A stretch of 64,000 bases of DNA, from positions 1 to 64,000 of the forward strand of contig NZ_JADNQW010000003.1 of assembly GCF_015709455.1 (NCBI RefSeq), given 5' to 3'. Shown here one piece after another: positions 42,933-50,794 of the stretch. The translations under genes and the position numbers were made by a program. This DNA is from Methylosinus sp. H3A (lineage in GTDB: Bacteria; Pseudomonadota; Alphaproteobacteria; Rhizobiales; Beijerinckiaceae). The notes beneath the pieces are model-generated. The model did not search any database, was not told the origin of the DNA, and was given only the letters and a program-made list of their open reading frames with translations. Positions within the stretch are counted from its first letter, which is position 1. Each line of letters begins with the position of its first letter.

Positions 42933-43377
42933 GGCTCCATCCTCTCAAGGCTTGGAGCCTCCGGCAATCCCGGCGCGGTTCACTGCGCAGGTGAGGAGCA
43001 ATTTCCCGAAGCAGGCGTCGATAGGCGGCTCCGTCTCCCGCTTGAGCATGCGCCATTAGAATCGACCAATCGAGATCGCGATGCGAACCACTGTCGCTTC
43101 CGTTATCAGTCGCGTCGCGAGAAGCGGCGGTTTCCCTGACCAGCGTCAAGGGCGTCGCGCGCTTGGACAGCCCCGAGGTCATTTCCGTGTGTCCTCTCGC
43201 ATCTCGGGCGGTAGTCTGCCTCCCGAACCTTGATCGCATACACCAGATTTCAGTAAGCGCCGTTTCCGTCCCATTACCGCGGGAATGGAAGAGCAGCTTG
43301 CAATTCGTTGCGACAAGGCATTGCACGCCTTTGGCGCAAAGCTTTGCCAGCGATTAGGTCAGCGTGCTGGCGAGCGA

Positions 43378-43601
43378 TCAGGCGGCTGGCGTCGGCGACG
43401 AGGATTTGAAGGCCCAGGGCATCAGCTCGTCGATGCGCGACTGCGGATGGCCGTCGGCGATCGCCTCGAGCGTCGCCTTCATCCAGGCATAGGGATCGAC
43501 GCTGTTCAGCTTGCATGTCGCAATCAGCGAAGCGAGACGTGACCATGTACGTCCACCTTCATCGTGCCCCGCGAATAACGCATTCTTGCGCGTGAGAGTC
43601 A
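43378..43601 (-). pseudogene. tnpC: IS66 TnpC, C-terminal piece
   Basis: About 70 residues reading LTRKNALFAGHDEGGRTWSR, LASLIATCKLNSVDPYAWMK and on to WAFKSS, the conserved end of IS66 TnpC (catalytic-domain tail and IS66_C). It continues the N-terminal piece that stops near 46182; the break coincides with the ends of the serine-recombinase element. Confidence 0.9.
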
Positions 43602-43634
43602 TCACCCGTTCATTCTGCCCATGTCGGGCAGGAG

Positions 43635-44078
43635 TTGGAAGTCCATTACCGGTGGCATCCGTATTTTGGCAGCAAGGTTGCTGTACGTCGGGTGGAGCAG
43701 CGAGCAACTGGGCAATTTCTCAAAGTGCTGGGGCCTGCCGGCGTTGTGGTCTCGATGGCAGGCTGGATGCTTGATCCCGCCATCTGCGCCGGAATGACGC
43801 TTGGCGGCCCGCGTGTCGATGTGGCCGCCCTCGTCGAGTTGGAGCGAGTGTTGATAGGTGCGATCAATCCCGCACAGTGCCGGAGCGATATTGCGATCGT
43901 TCCGGAGGAAGGCAATGCAGTCTCCCAAAGCGCCGGCAGTGGAGCCGGCTCGGCAGTTGACCCTGTTATTCGACAACACCAGGCTGGAAAGGCTCGGCTC
44001 GGCGGAGCGGGACGAGATCATTTTGGCGTTGGCTCAGATCCTGATGCAGGCAGCCGGCCTCAGCGTCGAGGAGCTTGA
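43635..44078 (+). CDS. Small recombinase-associated protein (DUF5372-like)
   Basis: A 147-residue frame beginning WHPYFGSKVAVRRVEQRATG, then AGVVVSMAGWMLDPAICAGM and RVDVAALVELERVLIG. I recall similar proteins (DUF5372, y4bD-like) immediately before large serine recombinases, but no biochemical role. A paralog is at 63297-63740. The last third overlaps the next small gene in another frame. The true start is uncertain. Confidence 0.6.
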   Translation: MEVHYRWHPYFGSKVAVRRVEQRATGQFLKVLGPAGVVVSMAGWMLDPAICAGMTLGGPRVDVAALVELERVLIGAINPAQCRSDIAIVPEEGNAVSQSAGSGAGSAVDPVIRQHQAGKARLGGAGRDHFGVGSDPDAGSRPQRRGA

Positions 44079-44094
44079 CGATGACAAGCGCTGA
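43915..44094 (+). CDS. Small recombinase-associated protein
   Basis: A 59-residue frame starting MQSPKAPAVEPARQLTLLFD and ending LSVEELDDDKR, overlapping the recombinase start by 14 bases. A close copy at 63460 is fused to an AhpD-like C-terminus. Conservation of this frame in both places supports it as a real gene, perhaps a recombinase helper. No known domain. Confidence 0.6.
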   Translation: MQSPKAPAVEPARQLTLLFDNTRLERLGSAERDEIILALAQILMQAAGLSVEELDDDKR

Positions 44095-46153
44095 AATCAT
44101 TCCGGCGGTCATCCTCAAGAGGAAGGCTGTCGTCTACGTACGCCAGTCAACGCAATCCCAGGTGATGACCAATCTGGAGGGCAAACGGCGTCAATATGAT
44201 CTGGTCGACGTCGCCCGCCAACACGGTTTCGTGGATGTTGAAATCATCGACGACGATCTCGGCCGGTCGGCGAGCGGAACGGTGGCGCGCCCCGGCTTCG
44301 ACCGCTTGGTGGCGTGGCTGTGCGCCGGGAAGGTCGGCGCTGTTTTGTGCTTCGATGCGTCCAGGCTCGCGCGAAACGGCCGCGATTGGCATCACCTGCT
44401 TGAATTGTGTGGGCTCGTCGAAGCCCGCGTCATTGATGGCGAGGGGGTCTATAACCCGTGTCGCCCCAATGATCGCCTTCTTCTTGGCATGAAAGGCAGC
44501 ATCAGCGAGTTCGAACTCGGCGTGCTACGCACCCGGATGTTGGACGCCGCCCGGTCCAAGGCCGGCCGGGGCGAGCTGCGCTTGTCGGTTCCCTTCGGCT
44601 ACATCTGGCACCGGGAAGCCGGGCTCGGCCTTGATCCAGATCAGCGCCTCCAGGAGGTTATTCGCGTCATCTTCGTCCGCTTTCAAAAACTCGGGAGCGC
44701 GCGCCAGGTGCTGCTCTCGATGAAAGCCGATCAAATCCACTTCCCACGCCCCTCTGACGAGGGCCGCATGACGAGCTTCGACTGGACGCCGATCCGCTAC
44801 CGTAACGTGATCGCCGTTCTCAAGAATCCCTTCTACGCAGGGGTTTACGTTTACGGGAAAAGTGAGAAACGCACCTCCATTGTCGACGGAAGGGCGCGGC
44901 GAAGCTACGGCCATGGCAAGCCGATCGGGACATGGGAGGTGATGATCAAGGATCATCACGAAGGCTATATCGACTGGGCGGAATATGAGCGCAACCAGAA
45001 GCAGCTCGCTCTCAACAATTATGGCAGTGCCGGAGGCGTGAAGTCCGGCCGGGGCGGCAAGGCGCTTCTGTCGGGCGTGATGACTTGCCGGCGGTGCGGA
45101 CGACGACTGAGCGTCGCGTATACGGGCAATCCTCAGAGCCGGCCGGTGTATCGCTGCGACAAGCCAAACCTTATGATGGGGCTGCCACGGTGCATGACCT
45201 TTGGCGGCCCGCGGGTCGACGCGGCTGTCTCCCGAGAGTTGTTGCTGGCGGTGGAGCCAATGGCGATCGAAGCGGCGTTTGAGGCGGAGCGGATGCACCG
45301 GGAACAACAGGAAGACCAGCAACGCATCCTCGACATGGAAATGCAGCAGGCTCGTTATGAGGCGAGTCTGGCCGAGCGTCGTTACGCCGCCTGTGATCCT
45401 GACAATCGTATGATCGCTGCGCAGTTAGAAAAAAACTGGGAGACGGCGCTGCGGCGTGTCCGGGACCTGGAAATACGCCAGCCCGCGGAACGGACGTCAA
45501 ACATCGAGGTCGACCCGAGCGCATTCTCGAACCTCGCAGACAACTTATCGGCAGCATGGCATGCGCCGAATGTTACGATGCGCGCCCGACAGAAACTGCT
45601 GCGGACACTGATCGCCGACATTATCGTCGACGTCGACGATGATGCGCGCGAGGTCGTGCTCACGATTCATTGGCGCGGCGGTCAGCATTCCGAACTGCGT
45701 GTCCGTAAACCACGGGCTGGTGAGCATGGATGCGCAACTACCGAGGACGCTTTGGCGGTGATGCGCAGCATGGCCGGTCGCTGGTCGGACGAGCATATCG
45801 CCGCGTCGCTCAATCGAATGGGCATGCCCACAGGCCAAGGCAAAACCTGGACAGCGCATCGCGTTGCTTCCGTTCGACGCGTGCGCGGAATCCATGCCTA
45901 TCGATCTGCGGAAAAGGACGGCGAATGGCTCACCATGAGGGAGGCGGCAAAGCTGTTAGACGTCACACACCATACGATTCGGCGCCTGATCAAAACGGGT
46001 GTCCTTCCTGCGGTGCAGGTTGTCGCCGGAGCCCCGCATCAAATACGGGCCGACGACTTGGCGTCGGACCCGGTGAAAACCGCGGTGGCCCGTAAAGGCC
46101 GCCCGTGTCGCGCTGTTGACGCGGACACGCTTCCAATGTTTCCAGATACTTGA
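44081..46153 (+). CDS. Large serine recombinase (resolvase/invertase type)
   Basis: A 690-residue recombinase. The N-terminal resolvase domain has the catalytic Ser in VVYVRQSTQSQV, then DDDLGRSASGTVARPGFDRL and FDASRLARNGRDWHHL. The recombinase domain follows (KNPFYAGVYVYGKSEKR), and a zinc ribbon holds CRRCGRRLSVAYTGNPQSRP with a later Cys. The C-terminus has a MerR-like helix-turn-helix (LTMREAAKLLDVTHHTIRRL). Full length and intact; it probably moved this element into IS66. Confidence 0.9.
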   Translation: MTSAEIIPAVILKRKAVVYVRQSTQSQVMTNLEGKRRQYDLVDVARQHGFVDVEIIDDDLGRSASGTVARPGFDRLVAWLCAGKVGAVLCFDASRLARNGRDWHHLLELCGLVEARVIDGEGVYNPCRPNDRLLLGMKGSISEFELGVLRTRMLDAARSKAGRGELRLSVPFGYIWHREAGLGLDPDQRLQEVIRVIFVRFQKLGSARQVLLSMKADQIHFPRPSDEGRMTSFDWTPIRYRNVIAVLKNPFYAGVYVYGKSEKRTSIVDGRARRSYGHGKPIGTWEVMIKDHHEGYIDWAEYERNQKQLALNNYGSAGGVKSGRGGKALLSGVMTCRRCGRRLSVAYTGNPQSRPVYRCDKPNLMMGLPRCMTFGGPRVDAAVSRELLLAVEPMAIEAAFEAERMHREQQEDQQRILDMEMQQARYEASLAERRYAACDPDNRMIAAQLEKNWETALRRVRDLEIRQPAERTSNIEVDPSAFSNLADNLSAAWHAPNVTMRARQKLLRTLIADIIVDVDDDAREVVLTIHWRGGQHSELRVRKPRAGEHGCATTEDALAVMRSMAGRWSDEHIAASLNRMGMPTGQGKTWTAHRVASVRRVRGIHAYRSAEKDGEWLTMREAAKLLDVTHHTIRRLIKTGVLPAVQVVAGAPHQIRADDLASDPVKTAVARKGRPCRAVDADTLPMFPDT

Positions 46154-46181
46154 AGAAGGGGCGTACAATGACTCACGCATC

Positions 46182-47620
46182 GTCAGCGGCCGAATCTGAT
46201 TTTCGACGAGGTTGGTGTCCATCTCGACGCGACCATCGTCGAGGAACAGGGTCAGCCCGCTCCAGTGATTCAAGAGATAGGCGACCGCCTTGCCCATGTC
46301 GCTGCGGCCGGACAGGCGCGCGGCCTGGGCGCGTAAAAACTCTTCGAGCTCGACGACGAGAGGCCGCGACCGTTCGGCGCGAACGCTCTGCCGGATGGAC
46401 GCCTCTTTGCCCCTGATCTCCGCCTCGATCGCATAGAGCGCGGCGATGCGCGCCAGGATCGCTTCGGCGATGGGCGAGCCCGCTTTCGGCGTGGCGGCGA
46501 TGATCTCGCGCCTTCCGTGGCTCCAGCACCAGGCGAGCCGCAACGGCGCGCCGCCTTTGCGTTCGGCGCGCGCCAGACGATGATAGCCGCCATAGCCGTC
46601 GACCTGGAGAACGCCGTCGAATCCTTCGAGCATCCGCTCGGCGTGCTCGCCGCTGCGACCCGGCGCGTAATGATAGACCACGATCGGCGGATCGGCGCCG
46701 CCGTGCCCGCGGTCGTCGCGCAGAACGGCCCAGAGATAGCCCGTCTTCGTCCGGCCGCGGCCGGGATCGAGAACCGGCGCCCGCGTCTCGTCCATGAATA
46801 GACGGCCGGACAGCTTCATCAGCGCGCTCATACGCTCGACGATCGGCGCGAGGTGGAAGGCCGTCGTTCCCATCCAATCGGCCAGAACGGCGCGGTCGAG
46901 CATGATCCCGTGGCGCGCGAAGACCTGCGATTGACGGTAGAGCGGCATGTGCTCGCTGAACTTGGCGACCGCCACTTGCGCCAGCAGCGCCTCGGTGGGG
47001 ACGCCGCCCTCGATCAGATGCGCGGGAGCCGGCGCCTGAGCGACGCCCGCGCATCCGTTCGGACAGGCGTAGCGGGGCCGCACGGTCTCGATGACGCGAT
47101 ATTGCGCCGGCGTCACGTCGAGGCGGCTGGAGCGGTCCTCGCCGATCCGAACCATCAGGCCGCAGCCGCAGGGACAGGCGAGGCTCGCAGGCTCGATCAC
47201 ACGCTCGACGCGCGGCAGATGAGCAGGAAAGGCGCGCGCGGCGCGGCCGGCGCGCTCGCTCGTCGCCGGGCGTCCCGAGCGGCGCGCGCGATCGTCCTCG
47301 CGCTCCTGGACTTCGGCGATCGCGATCTCGATATCTTCCAGAACGAGCTGCAACTGATCGGGATCGAGTTTCTCCGAACGCTTGCCGAAGCGCGCGCGTT
47401 CATATTCCTTGACGAGCAATTGCAGACGTTCGACCGTCTCCTTCGACGCTGCGAGCTCGCTCTCTGTGTGAAGGCGCGCGGCGAGTTCGTTCTCGGCGCG
47501 GCGATGCTCGCGATCGGCGCGGATGCGTTCGGCTTCGAGCATGGCGCGCTGCGCTTCGAAAAATGCGCGCAGATCAGGAGAAAGCTCTGCGAGTCTGGCG
47601 GGATCGAAGCTCGGCGTCAT
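46182..47620 (-). pseudogene. tnpC: IS66 TnpC, N-terminal piece
   Basis: About 480 residues: a coiled-coil start (QRAMLEAERIRADREHRRAE), zinc-finger CPCGCGLMVRIGE and YACPNGC, the DDE domain (SGRLFMDETRAPVLDPGRGR), and the end DGRVEMDTNLVENQIRPLT, after which the frame enters the recombinase element. The rest lies at 43378-43601. The transposase is therefore split. Confidence 0.9.
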
Positions 47621-47669
47621 ATCGGTGAATCTATCGCAAGGGAGGCGCCGAATGAAGCTGAAGTTGCGA

Positions 47670-48023
47670 TCAGCTCGCCGCAGTCGGCGTCGCCACGATC
47701 CGCTCGCCGATACGCTTCCAATGAAGCCCGTCGAATAGAGCTTCGAACTGCACCCGGCTCAATTGCAGGACGCCGTCGCTGACCTGCGGCCAAGAAAAGC
47801 CGTTATCGCCGAGACGCTTGTAGATCAGCACGAGTCCGGTTCCGTCCCACAGCAAAATCTTCAAGCGATCCTTTCGCTTCGAGCGGAACACGACGATGAG
47901 GCCGGAATGCGGATCGAGTCCGAGCTTGTTTTGCACAAGAGCGGCCAGCGCGTCATGCCCGCAACGAAAATCGACGGGACGCACCGCGAGCACGATCCGC
48001 AGCCCCTGTGACGGAATGATCAT
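47670..48023 (-). CDS. tnpB: IS66 accessory protein TnpB
   Basis: A 117-residue IS66 Orf2 protein: GLRIVLAVRPVDFRCGHDAL, FRSKRKDRLKILLWDGTGLVL, and the end LSRVQFEALFDGLHWKRIGE. Intact, overlapping tnpA by four bases. Confidence 0.95.
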   Translation of the reverse strand: MIIPSQGLRIVLAVRPVDFRCGHDALAALVQNKLGLDPHSGLIVVFRSKRKDRLKILLWDGTGLVLIYKRLGDNGFSWPQVSDGVLQLSRVQFEALFDGLHWKRIGERIVATPTAAS

Positions 48024-48427
48024 GCGCCACGCTCCAGCGCAGTCATGATCTCGGCGATGCGCGTCGACGCGGTGTCCTGCTCCAGCCGCAACACGACCTT
48101 GCCGACGACGATCTCGATCTTCGTATCACCTTCGCTGTGAGCCGCGGGTTGCTCGAGCTCGATCTCCACGAACTCCGCGGGACCGTCGGTCACGAGCGCG
48201 AGCCGCCCAGTGCGCGCCTGGCGGCGCCATTGCGTCAATTGCTGCGCGCATATCCGATATTTGCGGGCCACGTCGGCGACGCGCGCTCCAGGCGCGAGAC
48301 TCTCTCGCACGATCCGGCCCTTCAGCTCCTTCGACCACAGCCGATTGCCCGAACGTGAACGACGAAAATCCACACGTCCGACAAATCCCGCGCCAAAAGC
48401 CGTTTCGATCGTCGCATTCTCGTTCAT
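48020..48427 (-). CDS. tnpA: IS66 accessory protein TnpA
   Basis: A 135-residue IS66 Orf1 with helix-turn-helix LKGRIVRESLAPGARVADVA and KYRICAQQLTQWRRQA. First gene of IS66, intact. Confidence 0.95.
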   Translation of the reverse strand: MNENATIETAFGAGFVGRVDFRRSRSGNRLWSKELKGRIVRESLAPGARVADVARKYRICAQQLTQWRRQARTGRLALVTDGPAEFVEIELEQPAAHSEGDTKIEIVVGKVVLRLEQDTASTRIAEIMTALERGA

Positions 48428-48569
48428 CTTCGGATCCTTCCAGAGACATGGCTGTCCCTCAGAAGAATCTCACATCCGAAAATCCGCCAGAACCCAAAGA
48501 ATCAATGGGGCAACAACGGCGCTTACAGATTTCACACAGTGTGGTTCCAATTATTTTTTGCCATAGACA

Positions 48570-48595
48570 GTAACATCTGACCCCTTCCGATCGAA
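48570..48595 (+). promoter_or_regulatory. σF-type promoter, distal, before the second bufferin operon
   Basis: GTAACA at 48570-48575, 16 bases, CGAA at 48592-48595, about 183 bp before bufA. It lies 35 bp from the IS66 target site, so it belongs to the pre-insertion intergenic region. Confidence 0.55.
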
Positions 48596-48702
48596 ACTGC
48601 TATCTCGTCACGAGATAAAGGCCAGCGAGGGAGATCGATTGCGGATTGCAAGAGGGAACCTCCGTGGCGGCGATCGGATCGACAAGTATTTTCGACGTGG
48701 CA

Positions 48703-48728
48703 GTAACCCGCGAACTAGGTCCAGCGAA
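48703..48728 (+). promoter_or_regulatory. σF-type promoter, proximal, of the second bufferin operon
   Basis: GTAACC at 48703-48708, 16 bases, CGAA at 48725-48728, 50 bp before the bufA start. A full match to the recalled σF consensus. Confidence 0.75.
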
Positions 48729-48778
48729 CATCATAGTGTCGGCCTCTGATCGAGGCGGTCAATGAAGGAAGAGGATCC

Positions 48779-49087
48779 ATGAGTCGTCGAATTTTTTCAG
48801 CGTCCGCGCTGTCCACTGCCGTGAGTCTGGCGCTCGTTCTGCAAGCTCTCCCGACGAACGCCCAGGAGAACAAAGCGCCGCAGCCCGGCAAGGACAATGC
48901 GGCGGGCGCGGCCGCTCAGCATCTGGAAAAGTGCTACGGCGTCAACGCCGTGGCCAAGAATGATTGCGCGGAGGGCGCGCATTCCTGCGCCGGCCAGGCT
49001 TCTCAGCCCCGTGACCCGAAGTCTTTTGTTCTTCTGCCCGCCGGAGATTGCAGCAAAATCCAGGGCGGAAAGACCACGGCCGGCTGA
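48779..49087 (+). CDS. bufA: Bufferin precursor, DUF2282 type (four cysteines)
   Basis: A 102-residue precursor with a Sec signal peptide (MSRRIFSASALSTAVSLALV, cut near TNAQE) and the DUF2282 core: EKCYGVNAVAKNDCAEGAHS, then CAGQ and PAGDCSKIQGG, four cysteines in all. DUF2282 precursors are BufA1-type bufferins, which bind copper in the periplasm after thiooxazole formation. AGGAAGAGG lies upstream of the start. bufB, bufC and bufD follow with short gaps or overlaps. Confidence 0.9.
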   Translation: MSRRIFSASALSTAVSLALVLQALPTNAQENKAPQPGKDNAAGAAAQHLEKCYGVNAVAKNDCAEGAHSCAGQASQPRDPKSFVLLPAGDCSKIQGGKTTAG

Positions 49088-49101
49088 AAGCGAGGCGGCG
49101 G

Positions 49102-50001
49102 ATGTTTTCCACCACCCCCACATTCGCCGCCCCACACGCCGTAATCTGCACGGCGCTTGGCGGCGCCGGCATCGGGCTACGTTTCCAACACCATGAGATC
49201 ATTGCTCGCACGAGGCCTCCCATACCCTGGCTCGAAGTCCACACGGAGAACTACATGGGTGGCGGAAAGCCTCTCGCATATCTTGAAGCGATCCGTGTGG
49301 ACTACCCGATTTCGCTCCACGGCGTCGGTCTATCGCTCGGGAGCGCGGAGGGGCTCCAAGAGCGACATCTGGCTCGCATCGAAAAGCTGGTCGACCGTAT
49401 CCAGCCGGCGCTCGTCTCCGAGCATCTGTCATGGAGCGTCGTGAATGGCCGCTATCTCGCGGATTTGCTCCCGCTGCCGATGACGGACGAAGCGCTCGAC
49501 CTCGTTTGCCGTCACGTGGGGCAGGTCCAGGACCGCCTGAAGCGACAGCTTCTGATCGAGAATCCATCTTCCTATCTCCGCTATCGACATTCGACGATAG
49601 CCGAGTGGGATTTCTTGACGGCGATCGTCGAGCGCACGGGCTGCGGTATTCTCTGCGATGTCAACAATATCTATGTCAGCGCGAGCAATCACGGATGGGA
49701 TCCGCATCTCTATCTCAGGTCTCTGCCCGCCACGGCAATCGGGGAAATTCACCTCGCCGGTCATACCGTTCGCCACCTCGATGGGGGGCAGATTCTCAGG
49801 ATCGACGACCATGGTTCGCAGATCTGCGACGAGGTTTGGTCACTCTACGATGAGGCGATATCGCGGTTCGGCGCTCTTCCGACTTTGATCGAGTGGGATA
49901 CGAATGTGCCGCCGCTCGCCTCACTCCTCGGCGAAGCTGCGAAAGCCGCCGCCGTGCTCCATCGTCATGCGCTAGAGGCGAATTGTGCCGACGCTTCTTG
50001 A
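49102..50001 (+). CDS. bufB: MNIO (DUF692) bufferin-modifying oxygenase BufB
   Basis: A 299-residue DUF692 TIM barrel. Likely metal ligands: His73 (LHGVGLS), His108 (SEHLSW), Glu153 (ENPSSYL), Asp186 (CDVNNIYVSA), His197, His217 and His221 (IHLAGHT), Asp236/His237 (IDDHG) and a late Glu (IEWDTN). It oxidises precursor cysteines to heterocycles. The start at 49102, 14 bp after bufA, has GAGGCGG upstream; the frame from 49048 overlaps bufA. Overlaps bufC by 17 bases. Confidence 0.9.
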   Translation: MFSTTPTFAAPHAVICTALGGAGIGLRFQHHEIIARTRPPIPWLEVHTENYMGGGKPLAYLEAIRVDYPISLHGVGLSLGSAEGLQERHLARIEKLVDRIQPALVSEHLSWSVVNGRYLADLLPLPMTDEALDLVCRHVGQVQDRLKRQLLIENPSSYLRYRHSTIAEWDFLTAIVERTGCGILCDVNNIYVSASNHGWDPHLYLRSLPATAIGEIHLAGHTVRHLDGGQILRIDDHGSQICDEVWSLYDEAISRFGALPTLIEWDTNVPPLASLLGEAAKAAAVLHRHALEANCADAS

Positions 50002-50794
50002 TATCCAGCGCGGAATCTATCGCAGCTTGGCGATAGGAGACGATAGCCTCGCGGCGCCATATGTCATCGACGGTGGCCTGTCGGCCGAGGCGCGGCTGAA
50101 TATATACCGCAACACATTCCTCGCCAGTCTGACGACGGCTCTGCACCTGACTTTCCCGGCGGTGCATAAGTTGGTCGGAGCGGAATTTTTCGAATATGCG
50201 GCGGGTATATTTATCGAGGCACAGCCGCCGACGAGCGCCTATCTCGACGAATACGGATCGGGATTTCCTGAATTCCTGTCGAATTTCGAGCCGGCCCGCT
50301 CGCTTCCCTATCTTCCACATGTCGCGAAATTGGAGTGGGCGGTCAGCGCTGCGCTCCACGCCGATGACGTCGAGCCGATGGACATCTCGCTGCTCGCTGC
50401 TCTGTCCATCGAGGAACGATCTCTCGTCCATCTGATCCCGCATCCGTCGATAACGCTCCTGCAGTCGGATTACCCCGTCGACGTGATCTGGCGCGCCGTT
50501 CTGTCGCAGGACGAAAACGAACTGGCTCAGGTCAGATTGGATTCCGGCGCTGTCTGGCTTCTCGTAGAGCGTCGCGCCAACACGATCGAAGTCGTTTCTT
50601 GCGACCAAGCGACATGGTGGTTCGCGAAGCAGCTCTTTTCCTCGCTGTCCGTCGAGGCCGCAATCGAATCCGCGTCGACGAACGACGTCGACATCCTTCT
50701 CGCCGGCCATCTCGCCGCCGGCCGTTTCGTCGGCTTGACGCTTTCCGGGCGCGGGCCAGGGATCAGAGAAAATGTGAGACCTTCCGATGAATGA
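49985..50794 (+). CDS. bufC: BufC (DUF2063) partner of BufB
   Basis: A 269-residue protein starting at GTG 49985. The N-terminal DUF2063 domain reads LLDIQRGIYRSLAIGDDSLA, NIYRNTFLASLTTALHLTFP, AVHKLVGAEFFEYAA. It should bind the precursor and deliver it to BufB. The C-terminal half is like that of BufC at 15029, but the two differ clearly, in line with their different precursors. Overlaps bufD by eight bases. Confidence 0.85.
   Translation: MPTLLDIQRGIYRSLAIGDDSLAAPYVIDGGLSAEARLNIYRNTFLASLTTALHLTFPAVHKLVGAEFFEYAAGIFIEAQPPTSAYLDEYGSGFPEFLSNFEPARSLPYLPHVAKLEWAVSAALHADDVEPMDISLLAALSIEERSLVHLIPHPSITLLQSDYPVDVIWRAVLSQDENELAQVRLDSGAVWLLVERRANTIEVVSCDQATWWFAKQLFSSLSVEAAIESASTNDVDILLAGHLAAGRFVGLTLSGRGPGIRENVRPSDE

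Larger units (their letters stand above)
41656..42982 (-). mobile_element. IS3-family element inside sigF
   Basis: 1327 bp with terminal inverted repeats beginning TGAACCGCGCCGGGAT and continuing GCCGGAGGC (one mismatch over about 26 bp). It is flanked by a three-base duplication CTG on the plus strand (41653-41655 and 42983-42985). orfA and orfB overlap as ATGA. Intact ends, duplication and genes show a recent insertion. Confidence 0.95.
41199..43182 (-). pseudogene. sigF: sigF-type ECF sigma factor interrupted by an IS3 element
   Basis: The N-terminal part starts at 43182 (MTSGLSKRATPLTLVRETAA) and reads ILMAHAQAGDGAAYRRLLREIAPHLRS before the IS3 element at 42982. The rest resumes at 41655 as LAARRNRDTSEIEDAVQDIL and continues through region 4 to 41199. 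Joining across the insertion at the CAG target duplication restores HLRSLAARRN in frame, giving about 215 residues. It belongs with nrsF and, before the IS66 insertion, faced bufABCD. Confidence 0.9.
43602..46181 (+). mobile_element. Serine-recombinase element inserted in IS66 tnpC
   Basis: About 2.58 kb between two GTCA tetranucleotides (43598-43601 and 46182-46185) in which the tnpC frame would be continuous (RPLT-LTRKN). It carries two small overlapping genes and a large serine recombinase, a set often seen together in Hyphomicrobiales. There are no terminal inverted repeats, as expected for recombination at a short core. A remnant of a related element is at 63297-63740. Confidence 0.85.
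43253..48526 (-). mobile_element. IS66-family element carrying an inserted serine-recombinase element
   Basis: Ends GTAAGCGCCGTT (43253) and its inverse AACGGCGCTTAC (to 48526), flanked by a perfect eight-base duplication AGATTTCA (43245-43252 and 48527-48534). It contains tnpA, tnpB and a tnpC split by the 2.6-kb recombinase element. Without that insert it would be about 2.7 kb, normal for IS66. It lies 63-70 bp upstream of sigF and separates sigF from bufA. Confidence 0.95.

Noticed and set aside
46853..47782. A 309-codon plus-strand frame
   Set aside because: Antisense shadow of IS66 tnpC.
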